Below, piece after piece: positions 15,529 to 22,750 of a DNA stretch of 22,764 nucleotides. This stretch comes from CAYLJV01 sp964510375 (GTDB lineage Archaea > Hadarchaeota > Hadarchaeia > Hadarchaeales > JAGGTB01): contig CAZEBR010000028.1 in assembly GCA_964510375.1 (NCBI GenBank), positions 1-22,764 of the forward strand. Direction: 5' to 3'. The notes under the pieces are model-generated. The model searched no databases and was not told where the DNA came from. It saw nothing but the letters and a program-made list of their open reading frames with translations. Both the position numbers and the translations under genes were made by a program. Position 1 is the first letter of the stretch. Each line of letters opens with the position of its first letter.

Positions 15529-16007
15529 AACCGGTCTAGCGAAAGGGCTCTTCCAATCTCTTTATAACTCCAAGAAAAATTATCGATAACAATTAGAAAT
15601 TTTCAAAATATCTACATCATCCAGAGGGCTTCCTCTCCAAGAAAACTTTGTTATTCGAGGGTTTATACTCACTCTGCTACTTTTCAATAGAATCACCATC
15701 GCTAATTGCATTTACTCGATTCGAAAAGTGCCACTAGGACTACCCTCTAAATCCATCGGTAAAAGAAAAAATAGAGCATGACCTTTTCGTAAGACTCAAA
15801 GATTCGAAAATTCAGTTTATTATTGCCTTCTCAAACTTAACAAACTCAAAAATTAAGTCATTTAAGATTAAAAAAAATCATAAAAGGGCATATAAAAATT
15901 AGAAAAACTATAAGTAGGTCTTATTTTAATAAAGGGATTATATTTAATGCCCAAAAGTTATATACAAATGACTTCCAGTTAATTTACAAGGTTCAGTTTA
16001 GAGGGAG
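15529..16007. other. 479-bp AT-rich intergenic region with MFS promoter
   Basis: No coding frame of quality is seen. The right part is very AT-rich, and at 15957-15965 it contains GTTATATAC, a good TATA-like box about 50 bp before the transporter gene, predicting a leader of 20-30 nt. Two weaker AT-rich candidates lie at about 15907-15913 and 15938-15946. No RNA gene, long repeat or terminator was recognised. Confidence 0.45.
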
Positions 16008-17234
16008 GTGATCTATATAGCTGAACAAGAGGGTCATCCAAGGCCGGCCCGGCGATGGGCGATTTTAGCGATCGCGTGGCTCAGTTTCTTTATGATACTT
16101 TTCACTTGGTACATCATGCCACCTCTCGCAGGAAATGTAGTAATGCCGTTCTATGGTATAAGCTATCCCCAGTTTGCGACAGCTCTAACGCTTCCATTCC
16201 TAGCCGGAGCATTTTTCTCTATTCCTGGTGGACTCCTGGCCGATAATATCGGGATCAGGAAAGCGGCCTCTCTAGGATTCGCTGTTGCTTCAATCGGATT
16301 TTTGATTAGATCGATAAGCGGAGGATATATGGTGCTACTCAGCGCAATGATAATTGTCGGCATAGGACTCGGAACTCTCATGCCCAATCTCCCAAAGCTA
16401 GTAAGTATCTGGTTCCCCCCAGACGAAACCGGAATGGCGACCGGCATCTACAACACTGGCATGATGGGAGGAATGTCGACGGGAATGGTACTAGCCCCAT
16501 ACCTTCCTGGATGGAGCACGGCCAACATAATGCTCGGTGCGGTGCTACTGGTATTGACTGCTGTGTTCTTCGGAATTGTAAGGGACTCTCCTGAAGGCAT
16601 GGAACTACCGCCATCAAACCTAGTGGAAGGATTTAAAGCCGCAGCTCACAGCAGAAGTGTTTGGGGAGGAGCCATTGCTCTCTTCCTAGCCATGGCTGGA
16701 ATGGTATGCTTTTCTAGCGGCCTACCTGAAGGAATTCCTTTGGTATATGAAAACATAGGCGGAGCTAGCGCTGCACTAGTAGCCTCAATGATAACCTATG
16801 GAGGAATTATCGGATCCTTGGCGTTACCAACTATAGGCAGTAAAACAGGTCATAGAGCCCTGATTCTAGGCGTTACCCCGACAATATTCCTATTAATTAT
16901 GATGGGTTCATGGCATGCCGGCACTCTTATGATACTGTTGGCAGGAGCGTTTATCGGTGGAATGATTGCCGGAGGAATACCTCCAATAGTTATGGAGGTT
17001 CCCACTTTCCTACCTAGAATAGAAGACGATCCAATTGAACCACAATTTGTAGGAGGCGCATCGGGATTCTTAACTACCCTAATGCAGATCGGTGGTTTCG
17101 CCGGTTTTCCGATTGTAACGGCCCTTGTAATAGGACCAATGGGTTGGACCGCTGGGTTCTGGGTCGCAGGATTAATCTTTGCATCAGCAGGTGTCGGAGC
17201 CTTGATCATCCAGTTCCCCCAAAAACTAGAGTAA
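16008..17234 (+). CDS. MFS transporter, substrate unknown
   Basis: A 408-residue major facilitator protein with about 12 hydrophobic segments. The first is at residues 17-42, and the central cytoplasmic loop around 195-215 contains PPSNLVEGFKAAAHSRSVW. The MFS motif between helices 2 and 3 is present as GGLLADNIGIRKAASLG. The pattern recalls anion or small-acid porters (NarK or oxalate/formate groups), but the substrate cannot be read. The start is doubtful: the GTG used here lies inside GGAGGTGATC (16004-16013), a full match to the archaeal anti-Shine-Dalgarno sequence, so the ribosome would be expected to start at about 16017-16020, where the in-frame codon is ATA. Its neighbour fdhD would suit a formate-related substrate, but the genes are 479 bp apart. 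A hairpin terminator follows. Confidence 0.85.
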   Translation: MIYIAEQEGHPRPARRWAILAIAWLSFFMILFTWYIMPPLAGNVVMPFYGISYPQFATALTLPFLAGAFFSIPGGLLADNIGIRKAASLGFAVASIGFLIRSISGGYMVLLSAMIIVGIGLGTLMPNLPKLVSIWFPPDETGMATGIYNTGMMGGMSTGMVLAPYLPGWSTANIMLGAVLLVLTAVFFGIVRDSPEGMELPPSNLVEGFKAAAHSRSVWGGAIALFLAMAGMVCFSSGLPEGIPLVYENIGGASAALVASMITYGGIIGSLALPTIGSKTGHRALILGVTPTIFLLIMMGSWHAGTLMILLAGAFIGGMIAGGIPPIVMEVPTFLPRIEDDPIEPQFVGGASGFLTTLMQIGGFAGFPIVTALVIGPMGWTAGFWVAGLIFASAGVGALIIQFPQKLE

Positions 17235-17270
17235 CCTCGAAGCCTCCGAAAACGAATTGGACCCAGACTC

Positions 17271-17312
17271 TAGAGAACCCCCTCGCGGGTTCCTCTATTT
17301 TTTTATTTTTTT
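17271..17312 (+). terminator. Hairpin plus T-tract terminator after the MFS gene
   Basis: TAGAGAACCC (17271-17280) pairs with GGGTTCCTCTA (17287-17297), leaving one bulged base and a six-base loop. A tract of Ts interrupted once by A follows (17298-17312). This is the clearest intrinsic terminator in the window and lies 37 bp after the stop codon. Confidence 0.8.
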
Positions 17313-17395
17313 ACTGAAGCAGATCTGATTATCAAATTCCTTAAAAATTAGCAGACCAGAATCGGAAGTTAAATCACCACCATTAAAATTCATTC

Positions 17396-17405
17396 NNNNN
17401 NNNNN
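17396..17405. other. Assembly gap (10 Ns)
   Basis: Ten undetermined bases mark a scaffold join of unknown true length. The link between the C1-cofactor block on the left and the DUF169-to-DUF5714 block on the right depends on it. Confidence 0.98.
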
Positions 17406-17532
17406 TATTTTTACGAACCAGTTCTAGTTTTTCATAAAGATTTTCAGCCTTTCTTCCTTTCTAACTATCCAAGTCATTGAACGAGAAAATATAGGGAAAC
17501 TAGGGTTTTGCAAAAGAAAATCTAGAGTTATT

Positions 17533-17600
17533 ACACAGTTTTTGTGCAAGAAAAAATTATTTTTGCGCATTTACTGTGAAAAAACAGAGCTTTTGTGTAG
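17533..17600 (+). promoter_or_regulatory. Cluster of direct and inverted repeats upstream of the DUF169 gene
   Basis: Three similar decamers stand in the same orientation: TTTTTGTGCA (17539-17548), TTTTTGCGCA (17560-17569) and CTTTTGTGTA (17590-17599). They are spaced 21 and 30 bp apart, near whole helical turns. CTGTGAAAAAACAG (17574-17587) is an inverted repeat (CTGT/ACAG), and CACA (17534-17537) pairs with TGTG (17543-17546). Together these look like operator sites. The rest of 17313-17666 is AT-rich with no gene; GGAGGTGA at 17650-17657 serves the DUF169 start. Confidence 0.45.
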
Positions 17601-17666
17601 AGACCGGAAAACGGAAAAATTTTTTTGTTTTCTTTCTTATGAGGGGGTTGGAGGTGAGTAGTCGAA

Positions 17667-18464
17667 ATGACAACATTGAGTGATTATAACAGTTATGGAG
17701 AAGAACTTGAAGATCTACTACAATTGAAAACTCGTCCGATAGCTGTAAAAATGCTAAAGAGCAAAGAAGATATCCCGGAAGAAGCAATTAGGCCAAAAAA
17801 GGACCGTGATGAACATCTCGGTCAATGTCAGGCCTTTGCCTTGACCCGTCGCCGCGGCGAAACCGTAGCTATGCTGAAAGAAGACCACTGGTGCTGGGCT
17901 CCACTTTTAGGTTATGGGATGGTGGACACACCTGAGATATTTAAGGAAGGAAAGATACTACATCCCCACCTTGTGGAGAACTTGGAGGCAGCTAAAGATA
18001 TGGCTGAAGAGTTCCCACAGCTAGAGCGCGGTAAATACATTGGTATTCTCTCCGCACCTTTGAAAAATACGAGCGTTGAACCCGACTTGATTCTCATCTA
18101 TTCCAACAACGCCCAGTTGAGAAGCATATTGAATGCAGTGAAATATAAGGAGGGAGATCTGCTAACTTCCGAATTCGACCCTCTAGACTCATGCGTTTAT
18201 TCCGTCGTGCCGCTAATCCAAGGTGAAGAATACAGAATTACCTTCCCGGACCCAGGAGAACACGAGCGGGCAATGGCAGGAGAGGATGAAGTCATCTTCT
18301 CGGTAAACCGTGATAAAATTGAGGAATTAATTCAAGGTCTCAGACACCTCGAGGAGATAGAACTTGGATATACCGACATGGTTAGGGTTATGAGACCTGA
18401 CTACCCCCAGCCGGAGTTTTACAAAGAGCTGTTTAGAGAATGGGGTCTTGATGTACAGGAATAA
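17667..18464 (+). CDS. DUF169 family protein, function unknown
   Basis: A 265-residue soluble protein matching the DUF169 family found in methanogens and anaerobes. The start YGEELEDLLQLKTRPIAVKM (residues 10-29) is the family opening, HLGQCQAFALTRRRGETVAM and EDHWCWAPLLGYGM (50-84) hold two conserved cysteines (Cys54, Cys76), and DSCVYSVVPLIQGEEYRITF with PDPGEHERA follows. The paired cysteines and absence of membrane segments suggest a metal- or cofactor-binding cytoplasmic protein; I know of no settled function. The ATG at 17667 has GGAGGTGA upstream with 9-nt spacing. A repeat-rich region lies upstream, so the gene is probably under specific transcriptional control. It stands alone on the plus strand, next to the minus-strand mobA unit. 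Confidence 0.8.
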   Translation: MTTLSDYNSYGEELEDLLQLKTRPIAVKMLKSKEDIPEEAIRPKKDRDEHLGQCQAFALTRRRGETVAMLKEDHWCWAPLLGYGMVDTPEIFKEGKILHPHLVENLEAAKDMAEEFPQLERGKYIGILSAPLKNTSVEPDLILIYSNNAQLRSILNAVKYKEGDLLTSEFDPLDSCVYSVVPLIQGEEYRITFPDPGEHERAMAGEDEVIFSVNRDKIEELIQGLRHLEEIELGYTDMVRVMRPDYPQPEFYKELFREWGLDVQE

Positions 18465-18628
18465 AAAACCACCATCTTAGAGTCACCCTTTGCAACTGGC
18501 ACTTCTGGGAAAACGTAGAGCTCAATGACATAAACATTGATCCCCTCGCAAAGCGATTAGAGAAATTAACGGGAGGAATTGAGATTATATCGACCGGAGG
18601 CAGAGGAGATCTCATGAAAATTAATTGA
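18452..18628 (+). other. Open frame without a start codon, possible gene remnant
   Basis: Between DUF169 and mobA a frame of 58 codons is open but has no ATG, GTG or TTG until its penultimate codons (ATG at 18614). It encodes protein-like sequence such as VTLCNWHFWENVELNDIN and LAKRLEKLTGGIEIISTGG. The frame begins inside the DUF169 gene and ends at TGA 18626-18628. I do not recognise it. It may be the decayed tail of a lost gene, a frame started from a non-canonical codon, or chance. Confidence 0.2.
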
Positions 18629-18661
18629 AGAAATAAACGAAAGTAATAGCCGAAATCGGAT

Positions 18662-19261
18662 CTAGCCGAAGTGTTTCTCCAAGTCCTCCGGTGTATTTAT
18701 ATTGATGAACGATTCCAGACTTCCATCCACTTTTTTAATTTCTTCCGTGGAAACGTACTCAACATCTTCGAGCTTTTCTATGACCTTTGAAATCTTCATC
18801 TCTTCATTTTCCCAGGCCAAATTGACGGCTTTTCTAAACTCCCCAACTCGATAAACCGCAATGAGAGGTTCTATGAACCCATTCGGCCATTTAGGTATCG
18901 CCGCGCTGTTGTCTCTAGCCTTATCGAGCAGGAGTTCAATCACCTCTCTCCTGACCACGGGCGAATCGCAGGGGACCACGGCGACGTACTCGGTCCGCAC
19001 GAGAGGAAGAGAAGACTTCAGACCGGTCAGGGGAGCATCCTTTTCATACTCATCGATTGCTATTCGGGCGCTAGGAAACATTTCTTTGAGTCTATCGCAA
19101 TCAAGCCTACAGGAAATAATTAAATCATCGGTCAAGGGCGACAATCCGTCTACTACGTGTGATACCATCGCTTGACCGTCTATATCCAGAAGGGATTTAA
19201 CCTCCCCAAGTCTTTCGCTCCGACCTCCGGCTAGAATTAGTAGCGTGAGTTCCTCCTTCAT
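18662..19261 (-). CDS. mobA: Molybdenum cofactor guanylyltransferase (MobA-like)
   Basis: A 199-residue nucleotidyltransferase of the MobA group, which attaches GMP to molybdopterin to form the MGD cofactor. Motifs are LILAGGRSERLGEVKSLL (residues 8-25, the GTP-binding loop with its lysine), DAPLTGLKSSL (75-85), VVPCDSP (95-101, metal-binding Asp) and EPLIAVYR. The cofactor is needed by formate and formylmethanofuran dehydrogenases, which makes functional sense with fdhD 3 kb away. The ATG at 19261 is followed at once by AAGGAGGAAC inside codons 2-5, so the purine run is not upstream of the start; the message may be leaderless. It lies 77 bp downstream of the MetH-activation-like gene on the same strand and could share its transcript. 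Confidence 0.82.
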   Translation of the reverse strand: MKEELTLLILAGGRSERLGEVKSLLDIDGQAMVSHVVDGLSPLTDDLIISCRLDCDRLKEMFPSARIAIDEYEKDAPLTGLKSSLPLVRTEYVAVVPCDSPVVRREVIELLLDKARDNSAAIPKWPNGFIEPLIAVYRVGEFRKAVNLAWENEEMKISKVIEKLEDVEYVSTEEIKKVDGSLESFININTPEDLEKHFG

Positions 19262-19338
19262 TTAGAAAGGCCTCTATACATTCACTCTCGAAAAACTCAA
19301 GAAACCGCTAAGGGTCTTTGACCGAGCCGAAATAGAAC

Positions 19339-19992
19339 TTAACTCCGATATGCACAATCACCTCGTTCACATCCCTCACAAGTGAACATGTCATCTGCCT
19401 GGTTGATTTCACTGCCTATACCAACGATGTAAGAAACGGAGTTGGTAGGTCTGAGCACGGAGCCGTTAACCAATTCCACGCCGATCATTTCAGCATCCAA
19501 ATACTTGAAAATGAATTTTTGATTCTCTATTCCCCAATCTATCCTCCCGCTCCCGGGCGAAAGCACACGGGTCGTGTTGAGGCCCTCTCTAGAAGCCATT
19601 TCTCTTATTTTTCCCGATAAAACTCTGCTAACTCGATTCAAAGCCGCATTTTCCATAGCATCAATTATAAATTTCGAAAAAGAAGATCCGACACTTTCCC
19701 CAAATCCTTCACCTACCGTAACCACACAAAAAGAAATGAAATCAGATTTAAGGATTGGCTCCGGAGGGGAAAAATCCACGACATCGGTATCCTCTTTTTT
19801 TAAAATCTTGTAGATTGCCTTCGACTCCAAGGAGTCTATAACTTTCTTTTTCAGAGTCTCGAAGGATTCATCGATCTTATTTTCCACCTTTTTGCTCCTC
19901 CTCCACTTGGAAAAAGGCGGACTCTTCATGACTTCTTCATAAGAAAAATCTATCTCCACATCGCTCAAAACTTCAGTTTTACCAATTTCCAT
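19339..19992 (-). CDS. Stand-alone methionine-synthase activation (AdoMet-binding)-like domain protein
   Basis: A 217-residue protein resembling the reactivation domain of cobalamin-dependent methionine synthase (MetH). Diagnostic segments are RVLSPGSGRIDWGIENQKFI (residues 142-161, for the usual SPGYGDWPL..Q), AEMIGVELVNGSVLRPTNSV (167-186, for IGV.LTES..M.P.KSVS), and the tail CEGCERGDCAYR (205-216) with Cys205, 208, 213, a possible iron-sulfur or metal site found in the free-standing archaeal and bacterial versions. In MetH this domain uses AdoMet to re-methylate oxidised cob(II)alamin. With no MetH in the window, it may reactivate or assist a corrinoid methyltransferase encoded elsewhere. 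The ATG at 19992 is the first start; an AT-rich TATA candidate (AATAAATAG on the minus strand) lies about 45 bp upstream. mobA follows. Confidence 0.75.
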   Translation of the reverse strand: MEIGKTEVLSDVEIDFSYEEVMKSPPFSKWRRSKKVENKIDESFETLKKKVIDSLESKAIYKILKKEDTDVVDFSPPEPILKSDFISFCVVTVGEGFGESVGSSFSKFIIDAMENAALNRVSRVLSGKIREMASREGLNTTRVLSPGSGRIDWGIENQKFIFKYLDAEMIGVELVNGSVLRPTNSVSYIVGIGSEINQADDMFTCEGCERGDCAYRS

Positions 19993-20288
19993 TCAATCAA
20001 CTCTACGACAATACAAATATCGTACCTCTCACTATTTATTGCAGTTGAAAGTTTAACAAATATTTCTTTTAAAGCTCACACATCCCGAGATGGGGAATTC
20101 TTCCAATCCGCCTTTAAAGACCGATAGCGAAAAAGATAGAAGCTCGTTCAATACTCCAAGATTCAAAAGTACAGCGAACTATTCATGAAAGGGTGAGTCC
20201 GCCGAAAGTGGAATTCGAAGAGTTATACAAACGGATAAGAATCAAAAATCCGAAAAAGTAAAGTTTTTAGTCGACAATTATCCGGTGT

Positions 20289-21539
20289 ATGGTGAATTTA
20301 GATTTTTTAGTTATTGGCCGGGACAAGGCCATGTTATCAAGATTCTCCGCCTACGGCTTCGTCAAAAATCTAAAGTTTTTTGAGCCGTTCCTGTATCTCT
20401 TTTTTCTCGCCAATAACCTATCATACTTTCAAATTGGTCTTTTGATCACCGTGAGAGAGGCTTTTGTCAATATTTTCGAGATACCAACTGGCATCATTGC
20501 TGACCTAACGGGTCGACGGCGAGCCATGGCTATGGCTTTCGGATCCTATATTTTTTCATTTGCTTTGTTCTATTCTTTCGGCTCATTCTATCTTTTTATT
20601 CCTCCGATGATCCTCTTTTCAATGGGTGAAGCACTGCGCTCTGGAACCCATAAATCCCTCATAATGGAATATTTGGATTTGGAGGGAATGCGAGATAAAA
20701 GAGTCGATTTTTACGGTAAGACCAGAGCGGCTTCAAGAGCGGGATCAGCTCTATCCGCTATTTTAGCAGCAATCGTTGTGTTGAATTGGGGCAGTTATAA
20801 TGTGACTTTTTTAGCCGCTCTCATCCCCTACACCATCGGGTTTTTACTAATGCTGACTTATCCGCCGGAGTTAGACGGCGAGACTTCGGAGGCTCCTGCA
20901 GAGGAAATGTGGAAACACACGGTTGAAAGTTTTAAAGATATTTTTTATGTGCCTGACATGAGAAAATTGTTCCTAAATTCCTCTATCTACGACTCTTTCT
21001 TCAAGATCTCGAAGGATTATCTCTCCCCGGTGCTGGAATCCTTTGCAGTAGGAATGCCTATTCTTTTGGGAATAGAATCTCCCTTAAAAAGAACAGCCAT
21101 TCTTGTAGGCGTAGTCTATTCTCTCGTATACCTTAGCGGATTTTCTTCCTCAATGATTTCATCCGATTTGAAAGATAAAATCGGTAATCTACCGAGAGCC
21201 TTAAATCTACTGTTTTTCGTACTCGCAGGAGCTTTCTTGCTAATTGGGATTTTCTTTAATCTCGATATTGCAATTCTCACAATTTCGGGATTTTTCCTAT
21301 TTTATATTTTGAATAATCTGAGAAGGCCGATGGTTGTAGGGTTACTCGGAGAAATGATGAGTTCTCAGAAGAGAGCTACGCTTTACAGTGCGGAAACACA
21401 GATGAGATCAATATTCGGAATGATAATAGCCCCTATTTTTGGTTATATAGCAGACAGGGCAGGAATAGCATATACATTCATTATTGGAGGATTAATTCTA
21501 CTGGTTCTAGGTCTTATAGTTTCCGTGAATGGAGAATAG
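20289..21539 (+). CDS. MFS transporter, substrate unknown
   Basis: A 416-residue integral membrane protein of the major facilitator superfamily with about 12 hydrophobic helices. The motif between helices 2 and 3 is EIPTGIIADLTGRRRAMAMA, and the central charged loop is at about residues 200-225 (PPELDGETSEAPAEEMW). FFEPFLYLFFLANNLSYFQIG near the start is typical of the group of MFS proteins annotated only as transporters in archaea. The given ATG at 20289 has no clear ribosome binding site; the ATG at 20331 (codon 15, preceded by AAGG) leaves the first helix intact and is an equal choice. The gene has higher T content at third codon positions than the C1 genes to the left. It stands alone, with a tRNA-Pro on the opposite strand downstream. 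Confidence 0.85.
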   Translation: MVNLDFLVIGRDKAMLSRFSAYGFVKNLKFFEPFLYLFFLANNLSYFQIGLLITVREAFVNIFEIPTGIIADLTGRRRAMAMAFGSYIFSFALFYSFGSFYLFIPPMILFSMGEALRSGTHKSLIMEYLDLEGMRDKRVDFYGKTRAASRAGSALSAILAAIVVLNWGSYNVTFLAALIPYTIGFLLMLTYPPELDGETSEAPAEEMWKHTVESFKDIFYVPDMRKLFLNSSIYDSFFKISKDYLSPVLESFAVGMPILLGIESPLKRTAILVGVVYSLVYLSGFSSSMISSDLKDKIGNLPRALNLLFFVLAGAFLLIGIFFNLDIAILTISGFFLFYILNNLRRPMVVGLLGEMMSSQKRATLYSAETQMRSIFGMIIAPIFGYIADRAGIAYTFIIGGLILLVLGLIVSVNGE

Positions 21540-21690
21540 ACAGAAAATACGACCAAATCCAAAGATTAGGGGACAAAAGCCCCGCGTTCCTCTAAAATAT
21601 ACGGACTCAGAAGAATGGAGTCTATTCCTTGCTTGAGAATCCTCCATCTATTCGTCCCGTTCATTTTCAAAAAGACACTGAGTGGAAGTA

Positions 21691-21768
21691 TGGTGGGGCC
21701 GCCGAGATTTGAACTCGGGTGTCTACCGCCCCATGGTAAGAGGCTAGTCCTGACTACCCCACGGCCCC
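21691..21768 (-). tRNA. tRNA-Pro (anticodon GGG) with encoded CCA
   Basis: Read on the minus strand from 21768, a full cloverleaf is visible. The acceptor stem is GGGGCCG with CGGCCCC, the D-arm is GGGT...GCCT, and the anticodon stem TTACC/GGTAG closes the seven-base loop ATGGGGC with anticodon GGG at 21732-21730 and G37 after it. The variable loop has four bases, and the T-arm is CCGAG/CTCGG with loop TTCAAAT. The discriminator is A, and the 3' CCA is encoded (21693-21691). There is no intron. It decodes CCC and CCU. Confidence 0.95.
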
Positions 21769-21797
21769 GCTCTGTATTTTCATTATACGAAACTGAG

Positions 21798-21805
21798 TTT
21801 TATAT
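21798..21805 (-). promoter_or_regulatory. TATA box for tRNA-Pro
   Basis: ATATAAAA on the minus strand is centred 33 bp upstream of the mature tRNA 5' end, the expected distance for an archaeal tRNA promoter with a short leader. On the other side of the tRNA, a short T-run (minus strand, about 21674-21668) may end transcription. Confidence 0.6.
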
Positions 21806-21834
21806 CCAACTCGAATAAAGATAACCCTCCGATT

Positions 21835-21858
21835 TTTTTGTTATGGGTGTAACAAAAA
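21835..21858. repeat. Perfect 9+9 bp inverted repeat upstream of tRNA-Pro
   Basis: TTTTTGTTA (21835-21843) and TAACAAAAA (21850-21858) are exact reverse complements with a 6-bp spacer. The repeat lies about 30 bp beyond the tRNA TATA box and 170 bp from the end of the DUF5714 gene. It could be an operator or an RNA hairpin; no T-tract follows on either strand outside the arms. Confidence 0.5.
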
Positions 21859-22026
21859 CCAAAGGGTATAATTAACTATTGAACAGACCCTAAACATGTT
21901 GTATCATGCCCGGTCGCAGGAATGCTGAAGAAGTTAAAACGGTAATTTTTATCACGTTCTCTTCATGACCCCTCAGAAACGTAGAAAAAACTCACTTTCT
22001 CATTTCTATGCTATTAGAATTAGTTC

Positions 22027-22689
22027 TTACTTGGTAGGAAAGTACGGACAATCGGTCCCGTGACACTCATCGTTATCCTTGTAAGCCTCACATCTAGCTT
22101 CAACTTCCGATACTGGAATTTCATAATTTATCTCTCTAAAAATTTCTTCAGCCAGATCTAGGGCCGTGTAGGTACTTAACGTACAGCATCTCGGACCACC
22201 TAATTCTGCTATGCGTTTATAGGCTTCGCTGTTTGCTCGTAGTGCTTTCGTTCTTTGATCATCATGAAATGGAGTAGATTCTATAGCGATGCTGACTGCT
22301 ATCCCGAGGCCCGTTCCTGCACCACATGCCCCGTGAAACCCGCAACTGCCCCCAGGAATCATTAATCCCCTTTCTAAAGCTTCTTGAATGTCCTCCTTAG
22401 AAAAATCGTATCCGTTGTTCCTCAGCGAAGTTATCAATATGCCCGCTATAAGACCATGATGCCACGGTCCATGAACCGGAATACTTTCGGAGGCCGTCCA
22501 TCGCTTTCCTAACTCTTTGATAATTTCTTCATACATCTCGACAGGGTCTTTCTCTTTTCTATTTGGCACTATCTCGAAAATCTTAGGCATAAACTCCTCG
22601 TACTCTTCTAGAGGAACGGACGTGGATGTTTCCATAAACTCGTCATAATCCACAATCTCCTTGCAATTCTCAAATTTCTCAGGTTTCAT
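22027..22689 (-). CDS. DUF5714 family protein, cysteine-rich, function unknown
   Basis: A 220-residue soluble protein that I match to the DUF5714 family of methanogens and other anaerobes. Conserved segments are VHGPWHHGLIAGILI (residues 72-86, three histidines), GLMIPGGSCGFHGACGAGTG (108-127, Cys116 and Cys122), GGPRCCTLSTYTALDLA (164-180, Cys168-Cys169) and the tail CEAYKDNDECHGTDCPYF (200-217). Seven invariant-looking cysteines and the HGPWHH block suggest a metal or iron-sulfur site, perhaps with a redox or sulfur role; the reaction is unknown to me. The ATG at 22689 lies 30-40 bp below AT-rich TATA candidates, with a palindrome next to them. The gene is monocistronic as far as visible, transcribed toward the tRNA; a T-run (minus strand, 21994-21989) may terminate it. 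Confidence 0.8.
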   Translation of the reverse strand: MKPEKFENCKEIVDYDEFMETSTSVPLEEYEEFMPKIFEIVPNRKEKDPVEMYEEIIKELGKRWTASESIPVHGPWHHGLIAGILITSLRNNGYDFSKEDIQEALERGLMIPGGSCGFHGACGAGTGLGIAVSIAIESTPFHDDQRTKALRANSEAYKRIAELGGPRCCTLSTYTALDLAEEIFREINYEIPVSEVEARCEAYKDNDECHGTDCPYFPTK

Positions 22690-22719
22690 AACCTATCACG
22701 CTACACTCTACCTACAAAA

Positions 22720-22750
22720 TTTATAATCTTATAAGTATTTGTATACAAAT
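22720..22750 (-). promoter_or_regulatory. Promoter of the DUF5714 gene with adjacent 14-bp palindrome
   Basis: On the minus strand two overlapping TATA candidates, CTTATAAG (22734-22727) and ATTATAAAT, lie 30-45 bp before the ATG. Immediately upstream is ATTTGTATACAAAT (22737-22750), a perfect 14-bp palindrome. Its position against the TATA/BRE region is typical of archaeal regulator sites, either blocking or recruiting the basal factors. Confidence 0.55.

Noticed and set aside
17557..17787. Minus-strand 76-codon frame opposite the DUF169 start
   Set aside because: It overlaps the well-supported DUF169 coding region and its regulatory repeats.
20120..20263. Open frame of about 47 codons upstream of the second MFS gene (ending KRIRIKNPKK)
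   Set aside because: Only an internal GTG could start it, leaving about 22 codons. No ribosome binding site or recognisable similarity.
21541..21600. GGGG/CCCC mini-hairpin after the second MFS gene as a terminator
   Set aside because: The stem is only four to five base pairs and no T-tract follows.
21907..21969. Short plus-strand ORF (about 20 codons, begins MPGRRNAEEVK)
   Set aside because: Too short to support, with only a weak promoter-like AT stretch upstream.
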